A stretch of DNA of 64,000 nt. Source: Spirosomataceae bacterium TFI 002 (GTDB taxonomy: Bacteria; Bacteroidota; Bacteroidia; Cytophagales; Spirosomataceae). Positions 35,984 to 44,429 of the stretch are shown here, in pieces. The translations under genes and the position numbers were made by a program. Positions within the stretch are counted from its first letter, which is position 1. Each line of letters begins with the position of its first letter. Location of the stretch: positions 1,116,001 through 1,180,000 of the forward strand of contig LT907983.1 in assembly GCA_900230115.1 (NCBI GenBank), in the 5' to 3' direction. Under the pieces are notes generated by a model. It saw only the letters and a program-made list of their open reading frames with translations, was not told the origin of the DNA and did not search any database.

Positions 35984-36476
35984 GGGTATTAAAACTAAAA
36001 ATGTAAACCTTTATTTATGTTTTGTTATTCTATTAGTACTAATCAAATTTGATACCGTTTATTCACAACCAGTATCATTTTCTCTTAATTCATCTGCAAA
36101 TTTAAACTTAGTATATCAAACTGAAAACGATTTTGAAACTGAAAGGCTTGTAACGAATGCTTTTCGAATGGAATTACGGGGTAGAAACACCGATATGATG
36201 GTTTCGGCTAGGACAAATTCTACCTTAAACTTTTCTTTTACGAGGCTTCCTGTTGATGTATTTTCCATAAAACTTAATAACACAAATTTTTTTGTAAACC
36301 CTTCCTATAATTCAAAATTCGCTTTAAATTATTCGGACCAAAACATCTTATACTTTAGAACGAACAATAATAGAACTTACTATTTTGATTATAACTTATA
36401 TTACAAACCCATCGGTTATGAAGTTGAACCTGGGCAATATTACTTTTCAATCATATTTACTGTCACTGAAATATGA
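35982..36476 (+). CDS. Pilin-like secreted subunit 1
   Basis: A 164-residue exported protein from ATG 35982 (an open frame begins 90 bp earlier, inside the divergent chaperone gene, without a signal peptide at its N terminus). A signal peptide covers 1-28 (to TVYSQ). The body is beta-rich and ends IGYEVEPGQYYFSIIFTVTEI (shown here in one 21-residue-long idea only in part: GQYYFSIIFTVTE). This C-terminal G-x-Y-x3-[IV]-x-F-T-[IV]-[TS] strand is shared by three other small exported proteins here. It overlaps the next gene by 4 bp (ATGA), so they are co-translated. Function inferred: fibre or surface subunit. Confidence 0.7.
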   Translation: MGIKTKNVNLYLCFVILLVLIKFDTVYSQPVSFSLNSSANLNLVYQTENDFETERLVTNAFRMELRGRNTDMMVSARTNSTLNFSFTRLPVDVFSIKLNNTNFFVNPSYNSKFALNYSDQNILYFRTNNNRTYYFDYNLYYKPIGYEVEPGQYYFSIIFTVTEI

Positions 36477-36976
36477 AATGGATCATTAGCTTAAGTTTGT
36501 CTCTTTTTTCTTGCTTTAATTTATTTGCCCAAGAGACTTCTTCTATAAACCCCAGTTTAGATATTAGGACCATTATTAATCTAAAAGTCCTTGTTATAAA
36601 TAGTGTCAACTTGAATTTCAGTTTTCGTAATATTGATGATTACGAAAATGGAATTACAAAAACTGGTGCATTTGAAGTTACCGTAAAGTCAAATCAAAAC
36701 TGGAGATTAACAATTGCCTCAAGTGATCCTTTCCTTATTCCAACTAGCCCAGGTGGTACTTCAGATATCCCTTCTGGTGTTTTTGGACTAAAAAAAACTA
36801 GCTCTTCTAATTTTACAACTCTGTCAACAACTCAAAAAGAAGTTGCAAATGGTAGCAGAGGTGGCCCAAATAAATCTGGCAATAAATTCAACTTAGACCT
36901 CTTGTGCAATCCAGGATATTTATACAATGGCCAGGCCTACATGTGCGAAGTAATCTTCACAATTACGGCCGACTAG
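36473..36976 (+). CDS. Pilin-like secreted subunit 2
   Basis: A 167-residue exported protein (signal peptide to about 20, LFAQ). It shares with the proteins at 39816 and 40600 a body pattern F-x-x-[IV]-x-D-Y-x-x-G (FRNIDDYENGI), a GAFEVTVKSNQNW segment, LSTTQKEVANGSRG, and a C-terminal strand PGYLYNGQAYMCEVIFTIT. These match a beta-sandwich with a final strand used for donor-strand or chaperone pairing, as in pilins and spore-coat-U proteins. It overlaps subunit 1 by 4 bp. It converges with the usher-like gene, overlapping by 14 bp. Confidence 0.72.
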   Translation: MKWIISLSLSLFSCFNLFAQETSSINPSLDIRTIINLKVLVINSVNLNFSFRNIDDYENGITKTGAFEVTVKSNQNWRLTIASSDPFLIPTSPGGTSDIPSGVFGLKKTSSSNFTTLSTTQKEVANGSRGGPNKSGNKFNLDLLCNPGYLYNGQAYMCEVIFTITAD

Positions 36977-39713
36977 GATCAACAGCTTTTTTAATATTTA
37001 GCTTACGAGATTTCTCAACCAAATTCAGTTCGATTGTTGGGTCTCGTTGCTCAAAAAGGTTGACCTGAAACTTACTTTGATCAAACTTGTATATATTACC
37101 ATATAGGTTTGTTGGAATCTGAACAACATAAATATCATCACTTAAGTTGAAGAAAAAGTTTCCGTTTTCATCCGTAAGCGTTTGGAAAGTTTCACCATTC
37201 AAATTGATAGCGATGACTTTAATTCCTAACAAATCAGGAGCTTTATTGATGGAGTACGGAGCTCTTTCAACATTTATCTTTCCAGATATTGTATTCGTTT
37301 TTTTAAATGAAATATAAACTGTTTTGTCTTTTTGTAATTTGACCGTATCTCTAGTTATTGATTTTGTTTTCCAGCCGTATTGATTATCAACAGACTGATA
37401 GTCAATAACATAATTACCTTTTTTTACATTTTGCAATTGAACCTCTCCTTTGCCATTTGTTGAAAGGAATTTATCGTTTACTTTAATTGTAGCACCATTG
37501 ACACTTTCTTCACCCTCATCATAAACGTTATTATTGTTATTGTCCTTGAATAGTGAAAGTTTCAACGTATTAAACTTCTTAAAGAAGGGTAAAGGAATGT
37601 TTAAAGACTTATTTACCGAGACTGAAAGAATAGGTGAACGATTAATCTCCATCAAGTTGGTACTAACAGAGAAATTAAGATTTAAACCAAGCTTAGGTAT
37701 GTCAATATAGGTATCGTTACTTACTTGCAAACTTGAAGTTGTATTTCTACTTAATGAATAGTAATGAACACTTGTTCTATTTCTAATGTACTTCCCATTT
37801 TGGTTTTGGAAATAAATAGAATGCTGATTACGAATGGGTAAAGTCCCAGTTCTATCTAAATAAAGGAAGTCAAAGTAGAAATTGGGACCATAATCAAACT
37901 TTGAATTGATCCCGAATCCTTTATATCGAAAGTTAATGTAAGAACCGTAAGTCATATTATTAGCCAGTTGATCCACTCTACCAAATGTAGACTTTAAGGC
38001 GTAAAACTGATAATACTGTTGGAATTTAGCTTTTGTTGTAAATATATTGATCATTGCCTTGGAACCAGCCATGGGTGGATTTCCCTCGTTAAATTGCAAC
38101 TGACCAACTTGCATTACTCTCGCCATTAGATTCAACCGCTCGCCTTTTATACCAAACTGTAAACCATATTCTTCATTCTTTATAGCAAACCTTGGAGCCA
38201 CTTCAGTAAAGTCAAAGTTAAATACACCTGGCTTTCGATGAACTTGATTACCAAAAGCTCCTATAAATACCTGACCTAATTTAAACCTTAAATCGTGGTT
38301 ATGATATGTCATTCCCCTATTTACACCAGGAAAATAAGTACTGAAAGTATTGAAGTTAGAGCGGAGACTGAACCACTTTAGTTCTTTGTTTATTTGAGCA
38401 CCTCCAGTATATCCAATTTCTGCATGATTAAATAACTTGGATTGCTCATAACTATAACCTCCCGTTATTTTAAAGTTTGATTGGACATTTTTGTAACTAG
38501 CCAACTCGTGTACTCCCAATACATCTGAAAGTTTTGTTTGCTGATTTTCTACGTAAAATGCTTCGTGTGATAGTGTAATTTCTTTTTTAAGTTTATTTTC
38601 AACCTTTACTCCCAGCGAATAGTCTGAGGCAATTCTTCCTTTTATGGCAAAAGCTTTAAAAGAGTTTTTGTGAGTTGAATGGTCAAAGCTTACTCCTATT
38701 CCATCTAAAAGCACAAATTGCAAATCTTGGTAGTTTCCAAAACTTACATTACCATTTTTGAAACTATAATTGAGCTCAAAAAAATTATTTTTTGAATTGT
38801 TACTTCTTCCCATGCCCATCGATCTATATCTCATAGATATTCGAGAATCATTTTTAAGGTTGAAATATGTATTAAAATCTATTGATTGAAATATCCTTTC
38901 CCCTTCTAACAAGTTTGACCCACTCCATTGTAAGTTTAGAGGTAAACTATACCTCGTATTTTCCCTTGGAATATAAAGGTCAGTAACAATGAATATTTTT
39001 TGTATCAATACCTTGTTTGTATTTCGAGCCCTAATTTGAACTCTTACTTGATCAGATAACTGATCCAATGTTCTGCTCCTTATACCTATAGTAATAGTGG
39101 TATCGGTACCTGGTTTCAAAAAGAGTTGAAATCCATCAGAAGGTACTGTCAAGTTAAATCCAGATTTGAAATCAATATCAAAGCCCTCAATTCTATTACC
39201 TCTATTTTCAATTCTAAAACGAAAATCGGGTAATGTTTCTGCGTCACTGACAAACTTTGTGGGTTCAAGCAGCTCAGCTTTCCAGCTTGTATTTTCGTTG
39301 ATATGACAATCAAAGAATGACCTGGAGGTATTTCCGCTTTGCGGATCAAAAATTTCTAACTTGATTGGATATTTTACACCACCATAAGAAACTGCATTAC
39401 TTCTTATTCTTATTGGTATGGAGACTGTTTGGCCAGCTGGTACAAAAATATGATTAGGAAACTCCTTGAGTAGAGTCCAACCTTGCGGAAGCATCGCTTT
39501 ACCCCCAAAACTCATATCTATTGCTCCAAAATTTGTAATTGTGAGCACATTGAATCCAAATTGACCTGGACTCAGATTAAGAGAATCTTTGAGTAAGCTT
39601 AAGCTAATATTGTTTCCGTTTTCAAACCCCTGGGCTTTAGAATCGTATTGGTGTATTAGGAGGAGAAGAAAAGAAAACAACGCTATAAACGCTATTTTTT
39701 TCTTGTAAAGCAC
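36963..39713 (-). CDS. Usher-like outer-membrane beta-barrel with Ig and carboxypeptidase-reg domains
   Basis: A 916-residue exported protein with a signal peptide to about 27 (SKAQG); the start is GTG at 39713. The first about 240 residues look like Ig-type modules (LTITNFGAIDMSF, QTVSIPIRIRSNAV, FRIENRGNRIEGF). Residues about 250-700 are a beta-barrel pattern with alternating strands and aromatic girdle residues (for example YFNLKNDSRISMRYRSMGMG, KWFSLRSNFNTFS). The C terminus has two carboxypeptidase-regulatory/SdrB-like domains (about 715-905; DNNNNNVYDEGEESVNGATI, TDENGNFFFNL). The order Ig, barrel, C-terminal beta domains recalls fimbrial ushers (FimD/PapC) but no classical usher motif is recognised, so this is inference from layout and neighbours. 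It could instead be a TonB-independent porin or adhesin. Confidence 0.65.
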   Translation of the reverse strand: MLYKKKIAFIALFSFLLLLIHQYDSKAQGFENGNNISLSLLKDSLNLSPGQFGFNVLTITNFGAIDMSFGGKAMLPQGWTLLKEFPNHIFVPAGQTVSIPIRIRSNAVSYGGVKYPIKLEIFDPQSGNTSRSFFDCHINENTSWKAELLEPTKFVSDAETLPDFRFRIENRGNRIEGFDIDFKSGFNLTVPSDGFQLFLKPGTDTTITIGIRSRTLDQLSDQVRVQIRARNTNKVLIQKIFIVTDLYIPRENTRYSLPLNLQWSGSNLLEGERIFQSIDFNTYFNLKNDSRISMRYRSMGMGRSNNSKNNFFELNYSFKNGNVSFGNYQDLQFVLLDGIGVSFDHSTHKNSFKAFAIKGRIASDYSLGVKVENKLKKEITLSHEAFYVENQQTKLSDVLGVHELASYKNVQSNFKITGGYSYEQSKLFNHAEIGYTGGAQINKELKWFSLRSNFNTFSTYFPGVNRGMTYHNHDLRFKLGQVFIGAFGNQVHRKPGVFNFDFTEVAPRFAIKNEEYGLQFGIKGERLNLMARVMQVGQLQFNEGNPPMAGSKAMINIFTTKAKFQQYYQFYALKSTFGRVDQLANNMTYGSYINFRYKGFGINSKFDYGPNFYFDFLYLDRTGTLPIRNQHSIYFQNQNGKYIRNRTSVHYYSLSRNTTSSLQVSNDTYIDIPKLGLNLNFSVSTNLMEINRSPILSVSVNKSLNIPLPFFKKFNTLKLSLFKDNNNNNVYDEGEESVNGATIKVNDKFLSTNGKGEVQLQNVKKGNYVIDYQSVDNQYGWKTKSITRDTVKLQKDKTVYISFKKTNTISGKINVERAPYSINKAPDLLGIKVIAINLNGETFQTLTDENGNFFFNLSDDIYVVQIPTNLYGNIYKFDQSKFQVNLFEQRDPTIELNLVEKSRKLNIKKAVDPSRP

Positions 39714-39759
39714 TATTGTAATTTATTAGGAATTGTTTTTTGTAAAGCACGCTAGAAAG

Positions 39760-39796
39760 CAAGTAAAATAAGAGTGGAGATTGGTGCTCCACTCTT
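39760..39796 (-). terminator. Terminator of pilin-like subunit 3
   Basis: On the minus strand: AAGAGTGGAG, 7 nt loop, CTCCACTCTT and TATTTTACTT. It lies 20 bp past the stop of the gene at 39816 and about 60 bp before the usher-like gene. Confidence 0.8.
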
Positions 39797-39815
39797 ACGG
39801 GTAATATTTTTATAA

Positions 39816-40301
39816 TTACTCTTGAGTAATAGTATACTGAACATCTATTTCATAAGAACCTTCGGCATAAGCATATCCTGGGTCAGCCTTGTAAGTTGCA
39901 CCTACAATTTTGTCTGCTCCAGCTGTACCAGTTTCAAAAGTTTGGTCTGTAGTTGACAATGCAATGAAAGCTGTCCCGTCTGGTGATACCTCTAAAACAC
40001 TAGCTGGCATTTCAGTAGTAGCCCCTGAAGCATCTCCGGTGTATGCAAAAAGTGCCGACGCTGCTTTAACATTTACCGTCCAATCTAGGTTTGAAGAAAA
40101 AGTGAAAGTCGATGCCGACTCACTTACAACTCCATCCTCATAATCTGCAATGGCGTCAAATGCTAAAGTCTGAGATGCAGTTGTTCCTTCAGTAACTTCT
40201 AGAACGTTTGCAAGATCAATGGTAACTGTGTGAGTTACTTGTTGTGAAAAGCCAACAAACGCTGTTAGCATGAATCCGATAGATAGAATTACTTTTTTCA
40301 T
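39816..40301 (-). CDS. Pilin-like secreted subunit 3
   Basis: A 161-residue exported protein (signal peptide to about 19, GFSQQ). It shares VTHTVTIDLAN with the subunit at 40600, and the D-Y-x-x-G, NLDWTVNVKAAS, LSTTDQTFETGTAG and C-terminal PGYAYAEGSYEIDVQYTITQE pattern with subunit 2 (in parts). The sequence is Ala, Thr and Asp rich and acidic, with no Cys, suggesting a folded surface sandwich. It has its own terminator; an inverted repeat lies 140 bp upstream. It is probably a fibre or surface-layer subunit. Confidence 0.72.
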   Translation of the reverse strand: MKKVILSIGFMLTAFVGFSQQVTHTVTIDLANVLEVTEGTTASQTLAFDAIADYEDGVVSESASTFTFSSNLDWTVNVKAASALFAYTGDASGATTEMPASVLEVSPDGTAFIALSTTDQTFETGTAGADKIVGATYKADPGYAYAEGSYEIDVQYTITQE

Positions 40302-40442
40302 CTTAATTAATTGTTTTTTGTTTTTAAAAATTTTGGTTTTCTAAGGGTTTGAATGGTCCTGACAAATTTTGTCGGACACTCGTACCATTTAATAAATTGA
40401 AACAGTAAGTCGGTTGAGATCATCTTTCGAATTTCTCAGACT

Positions 40443-40489
40443 TGATTAAACGGTTACAAAGTCTGTGCCATTGTGATACCGTTTAATCA
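40443..40489. repeat. 12 bp inverted repeat upstream of subunit 3
   Basis: TGATTAAACGGT (40443-40454) and ACCGTTTAATCA (40478-40489), perfect, with ACAA/TTGT pairing inside the 23 bp loop. It lies 142 bp upstream of the start at 40301 and could be an operator or a leader hairpin. Confidence 0.55.
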
Positions 40490-40516
40490 GATTATTATTT
40501 CAAACCAGCACAACTA

Positions 40517-40554
40517 CAAACAAAAACGCCCCCTAGGATACCTAGGAGGCGTTT
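40517..40554 (-). terminator. Strong terminator of pilin-like subunit 4
   Basis: 14 bp stem with one mismatch and a 3 nt loop (AAACGCC, CCTAGG core), followed on the minus strand by TTTTTGTTTG. It lies about 45 bp past the stop of the gene at 40600. Confidence 0.88.
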
Positions 40555-40599
40555 CTCAATTAATAAAATTTTTTACTTACAATTTTGGCATTCCCATTT

Positions 40600-41100
40600 T
40601 CAAGGGTTACTCACAGTAAGTGCGATATCTAAACTGTATACCCCTGGAGGATAAAGTGAGTTTGGTTCAAATTTATAGTCTATGCCAAACTCGTTGGATT
40701 CATAATCCCCAGAGTAACCATTCACTAACACAACACCTTCGTCACTAAGACTAAGAAAGTCGGTAGCATTACTATTCTTAATTTTTAAAAGACTGGTAGA
40801 CATCACTACACTAGGCTCACTTCCAGCATATGAGAATTGCGGTGAAGTGGATTTGGCTTGAACAAGCCAATTATTGGTCGCCTGAACTTGAAAAATACCT
40901 GCTTGCAGGATTTCTTTCCCTTCCTCTTGCTCTGCTACCGTTTCTAGCGAAAAGTTGGTATTTAAAGTAGTTGAAGGTTTTACTCTTATATCTACTTTGT
41001 TCTGAATATTAATGGTAACTGTGTGGGTTACAGCTGCCTGTCCAAATCCACAAATGGACGTGACCACAACGAATAGCGTTGAAATTAAAATTCTTTTCAT
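40600..41100 (-). CDS. Pilin-like secreted subunit 4
   Basis: A 166-residue exported protein with a signal peptide to about 20 (SICGFGQ). The mature start VTHTVTINIQNKVD matches subunit 3 (VTHTVTIDLAN). The conserved W is in NNWLVQAKS, FSYAGSEPSVVM corresponds to FAYTGDASGATTEM, and the C terminus ends PPGVYSLDIALTVSN, the shared final strand. Its E-Q-E-E-G replaces the D-Y-E-x-G of the relatives. It has its own strong terminator, so the subunits are separately transcribed. Related to the proteins at 35982, 36473 and 39816; function inferred from the chaperone and usher-like neighbours. Confidence 0.72.
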   Translation of the reverse strand: MKRILISTLFVVVTSICGFGQAAVTHTVTINIQNKVDIRVKPSTTLNTNFSLETVAEQEEGKEILQAGIFQVQATNNWLVQAKSTSPQFSYAGSEPSVVMSTSLLKIKNSNATDFLSLSDEGVVLVNGYSGDYESNEFGIDYKFEPNSLYPPGVYSLDIALTVSNP

Positions 41101-41139
41101 GTTTTTATTTGTAGGTTCCTGACTGTAAGGTAAATATAC

Positions 41140-42141
41140 TTAAATATCCTTTACACAACGAAATCCTAAATGAAAAAGACTGGTTTCTGCAGTAGAATTT
41201 GATCTACCGGAGACTCTGTAGCCATGACACCAGGTTGGTTCACACAAAAACGACCCTCCCCTTTCTGCTTTTTCTTCTGAAATGTCATCAGGTTTTGTAT
41301 TTGACCTAAAGAGAGCTTCATAATTAAATTTATTATTGGAACACCACTCCCACACATTTCCACTCATATCTGTAAGGCCAAGTGGAGTATTTCCATATAA
41401 ACCCACTGGAGATGTTTCGGTAAACTTATCACCGTTATCGTTATAATCGGGAAAAATACCTTGCCATACGTTTGCATTGTACTTTTCACCATTTTTAATA
41501 TCGTTACCCCAAGAGTAAATCGTTCGGTCATTTCTACCATTTCTTGCGGCATGCTCCCATTCTAACTCGCTAGGCAATCTTTTTCCAGCCCATTTAGCAT
41601 AGGCTGTTGCGTCATTCCATGACACTTGTGTAACTGGGTGATTATCGGGTGCTTTAGGAAAATCAAGACCCAATGGATATTGCCAATTGGCTCCGTCTTT
41701 AAGTATCCAAGCCTTCCCGGTACTTTCATGAATTAAACCAGCATTACCAAAATTTTCGGCCTCAGTTTTATAACCGGTAGCAACAACAAATTTTCTAAAA
41801 TCGCCTACTGTAACTGGAGACTTGTCAATAAAAAAAGGATTTATTCTTGCCCAAAACATAGGTCTTTCATGATCAAAGCCTTCTTCACTCCCAATTCTAA
41901 CGTTTCCACCATTAATTGCAACCATTCCTGCTGGTGCAGTTGATGTGTTTTCTATAATTGAAGAATCGGCTGGTGGGGCTATACTAAGCGAAACAATGGT
42001 AGCAGGAAGGTCAAGTTTTTTTACAAATTCTGTATTTAATCTTCCAAAATCACTGGTTTCTGTTTCTTCGGTTTCAGCTTTATCTGCAGTGCAAGAAAAT
42101 GTAAAGGCTGAAATAAGTACGAGGGCAAATAAATACTTCAT
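41140..42141 (-). CDS. FGE/SUMF1-type lipoprotein with both catalytic cysteines
   Basis: A 333-residue lipoprotein (signal peptide ending FTFSC). The FGE-sulfatase (C-type lectin-like) domain spans about 65-333 (GGNVRIGSEEGFDHERP, FFIDKSPVTVGDFRKF, VTQVSWNDATAYAKWAGKRLPSELEWEHAAR, NVWEWCSN). The C-terminal catalytic signature RGGSFLCEPTWCHGYR holds C300 and C305 in the spacing seen in human FGE (C336, C341). It should therefore be able to make formylglycine or a related modification, unlike the many Bacteroidota GldJ/GldK-like members that lack these cysteines. Periplasmic location on a lipid anchor is inferred. No sulfatase gene is in the window. Confidence 0.85.
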   Translation of the reverse strand: MKYLFALVLISAFTFSCTADKAETEETETSDFGRLNTEFVKKLDLPATIVSLSIAPPADSSIIENTSTAPAGMVAINGGNVRIGSEEGFDHERPMFWARINPFFIDKSPVTVGDFRKFVVATGYKTEAENFGNAGLIHESTGKAWILKDGANWQYPLGLDFPKAPDNHPVTQVSWNDATAYAKWAGKRLPSELEWEHAARNGRNDRTIYSWGNDIKNGEKYNANVWQGIFPDYNDNGDKFTETSPVGLYGNTPLGLTDMSGNVWEWCSNNKFNYEALFRSNTKPDDISEEKAERGGSFLCEPTWCHGYRVSGRSNSTAETSLFHLGFRCVKDI

Positions 42142-42222
42142 TAAAAGAGTTTAGGTGTTTATTACCGTAAAAATACGAATCCGAGATGGATTCTGCTATT
42201 ATTTAGAAAACGGAAATCAATC

Positions 42223-43011
42223 CTATTTATGCCAATCTTGTATACTTTCTGTTAGTGTATCGTAAACCTTGAGCAAGTCCTCGTCATCTTTAATCAATTG
42301 TCGATGTGTCTCTATCGTATTGCTATCTCTTCGCACAGCTGGGCCAGTTTGAACTTCCGCAGGATGTTTTGCAGCCATACCTTTGTTCAAGGTTTCGCTG
42401 ATAAGAGGTTTCAATATTTCAAAATTGAGGCCTTCCTCATTCAATATTTCTTTGGATAGTGCAAAAAGATGATTTGTGAAATTACAGGCAAAAACAGCCG
42501 CTAAGTGCAATACTTTTCTGTCTTGTGAATTCACTTCATATACCTCATTACTGACCTTCTTTGCTATTTTGGATAAGATATGAGTAGTTTCAGAAGTATC
42601 TCCTTCTATACAAATGGGAACAGTCCTGAATGCTACATTTTTCCCTTTCGTAAATGTCATTAAAGGGTAAAAAACTCCTAAAATACAATCAGGATTCATC
42701 TTTTTTGTTATTTCCAAAACCTCAAGTGGCACACTTCCAGACGTATGAATTAGGATACTTTCTTCAGGCAATTCTATTTGAGCCGCAACCTCTTCAATCG
42801 CATTATCGCTCACCGCCATAACAAACAATTCTGCTTCACTATCTTTAAAATTTAGAGAGTTTGTAGCGTCGGACTGGTATAGCTCTTGCGTAATTGATTT
42901 TGCTTTTCGCCTATCCCGAGAATAAACTTCAATGATATCCATATCAGCCTGTTCAAGTGCTTTGGCCAGATGCCAAGCAATATTTCCAGCTCCTATGATA
43001 CTTATTTTCAT
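42223..43011 (-). CDS. Rossmann/DUF2520 NADP-dependent oxidoreductase-like protein
   Basis: A 262-residue protein with an N-terminal NAD(P)-binding fold (MKISIIGAGNIAWHLAKAL) and a helical C-terminal DUF2520-type half (AAVFACNFTNHLFALSKEIL, AVRRDSNTIETHRQLI). Relatives resemble 6-phosphogluconate/ketopantoate reductase-like dehydrogenases but have no proven substrate. It overlaps waaA by 4 bp (ATGA), so both are co-translated; a link to LPS or envelope metabolism is possible. Confidence 0.85.
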   Translation of the reverse strand: MKISIIGAGNIAWHLAKALEQADMDIIEVYSRDRRKAKSITQELYQSDATNSLNFKDSEAELFVMAVSDNAIEEVAAQIELPEESILIHTSGSVPLEVLEITKKMNPDCILGVFYPLMTFTKGKNVAFRTVPICIEGDTSETTHILSKIAKKVSNEVYEVNSQDRKVLHLAAVFACNFTNHLFALSKEILNEEGLNFEILKPLISETLNKGMAAKHPAEVQTGPAVRRDSNTIETHRQLIKDDEDLLKVYDTLTESIQDWHK

Positions 43012-44246
43012 TTTTTGAGAAGGGTGTAACAGTAGTCCAGTACTTTTTGGCTAGCACCCAGATGATGCTCTATAAAAGTAGTATTTTTCTCTCGAATGCT
43101 ATTTCTCAGCGTCATATTTTCTAAAGCTAGCAGCTCAGATTTTAATTCTGTCGAACTGGAAATTGCTTTTGCCGAACCCACTTCAATAAGCTCATTAGCT
43201 TCTTGAAACTTATGATAGCCTTTATTCCCAAAAAATACAGGAATTTCAAAAACCGATGCTTCTAAAATGTTGTGCAACCCTTTTCCAAATGAACCTCCTA
43301 TGTAAGCTGCATATCCATATTGATAGATCGCCGAAAGCATTCCAATGTTATCGATAAAAATTACGCTTGCTTCAGCATGAGGGTTAAAAGTCGAATATCG
43401 CTGAACGTTTACCTTTATTTGACTAGCCCATTTATCCATCTCCTGTGCGTTAATTTCGTGAGGAGCAATGATGAATTTCTTATTTTCAAAAACAGGATCA
43501 TTTATTACAGGAATCAATACCTCCATATCAGGTTGCCAAGCACTTCCTACTACAATAGTTTCTGCATTACATTTAAAAGCCTCAATAATTGGAATAGGTT
43601 TACAGGAATCTTTATTGCTTTTTACTCGGTCATATCTGGTATCTCCAGCTATGGTAACATTTAAAATACCAATTGAATTGAGTAGCTCTTTGGATTCTTC
43701 GTTTTGGACAAAAAAGTGATTGAAAGCCTCAAGCGTTTGCATTGGAAACTTACCAAATGATTTAAAATAGATTTGACTTTGTCTAAATATTGTAGAAAAT
43801 GAAATCAATGGTATTTCATTCCTTTTTAGCTCAAAAGCAAAATTTCTCCAAAACTCATATTTCACAAAGAATGCAATTTCAGGTCTGAAGTGCTCTACGA
43901 AATTTCGAGCATTTGAGGGCGTATCAAGCGGTAAATAAGTAATAAAGTCTGCTTCCTTATAGTTTTTCCGCACTTCATATCCTGATGGCGAAAAGAAAGT
44001 CAGTAGGATTCTATAATTCGGAAACTCGGCTTTGAATGCTTCTAAAACAGGCCTTCCCTGCTCAAATTCCCCTAAAGAAGCACAATGAAACCATGCTAGA
44101 GGTTTGTCATTTTTTGCTAAAGTTTTCCAATGATTTTGGCCCTTTGACCTAAGCTTTGCTTTGGGACTAAGAAAACCTACCAAATATATAAATAGGCCTA
44201 AAATGTGAATACCGAGATTATAAATATTTTGGTAAATGAAGGTCAT
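43008..44246 (-). CDS. waaA: 3-deoxy-D-manno-octulosonic acid transferase
   Basis: GT30 family transferase adding Kdo to lipid A. A single N-terminal membrane helix (about 8-28) anchors it to the inner membrane. Family motifs: PLAWFHCASLGEFEQGRPVLE, LLTFFSPSGYEV, FFVKYEFWRNFAFEL, SFSTIFRQSQIYF and GGSFGKGLHNILEA. Length 412 is typical. kdsD, which supplies the Kdo precursor route, is at 15696 in this window. The downstream DUF2520 gene overlaps by 4 bp. It is divergent from ileS. Confidence 0.95.
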   Translation of the reverse strand: MTFIYQNIYNLGIHILGLFIYLVGFLSPKAKLRSKGQNHWKTLAKNDKPLAWFHCASLGEFEQGRPVLEAFKAEFPNYRILLTFFSPSGYEVRKNYKEADFITYLPLDTPSNARNFVEHFRPEIAFFVKYEFWRNFAFELKRNEIPLISFSTIFRQSQIYFKSFGKFPMQTLEAFNHFFVQNEESKELLNSIGILNVTIAGDTRYDRVKSNKDSCKPIPIIEAFKCNAETIVVGSAWQPDMEVLIPVINDPVFENKKFIIAPHEINAQEMDKWASQIKVNVQRYSTFNPHAEASVIFIDNIGMLSAIYQYGYAAYIGGSFGKGLHNILEASVFEIPVFFGNKGYHKFQEANELIEVGSAKAISSSTELKSELLALENMTLRNSIREKNTTFIEHHLGASQKVLDYCYTLLKK

Positions 44247-44359
44247 TTCAAGTATAAAAATTGACTCATTTATTTACATGCTTCAAGAATGAGTCTATAG
44301 TAAGGAAGGCAAATATAGCATTTTCAATGCTCTCGGCTCTTAAAATCTATTGAATTCGC

Positions 44360-44367
44360 TATCTTTG
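44360..44367 (+). promoter_or_regulatory. Putative -7 promoter element of ileS
   Basis: TATCTTTG matches the Bacteroidota TAnnTTTG box and is followed by CGACC. The ATG is 62 bp downstream, which leaves a leader of about 55 nt. No clear TTG at the -33 position. Confidence 0.5.
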
Positions 44368-44429
44368 CGACCTTATTTAGAGGAAGGGAAATTTCTCTTC
44401 TTTTTACCTTTACAAAACCTAGTTTTTTG

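Noticed and set aside
39703-39750. 11 bp direct repeat TTGTAAAGCAC at 39703 and 39740 as a transposon or att trace
   Set aside because: It is short, 37 bp apart and includes the start codon of the usher-like gene. No other mobile-element sign is present.
35141-41100. Reading the small proteins as Gram-positive WxL proteins
   Set aside because: The organism is clearly Gram-negative and the WxL motif pair is not present. The shared C-terminal strand fits a pilin-like reading better.
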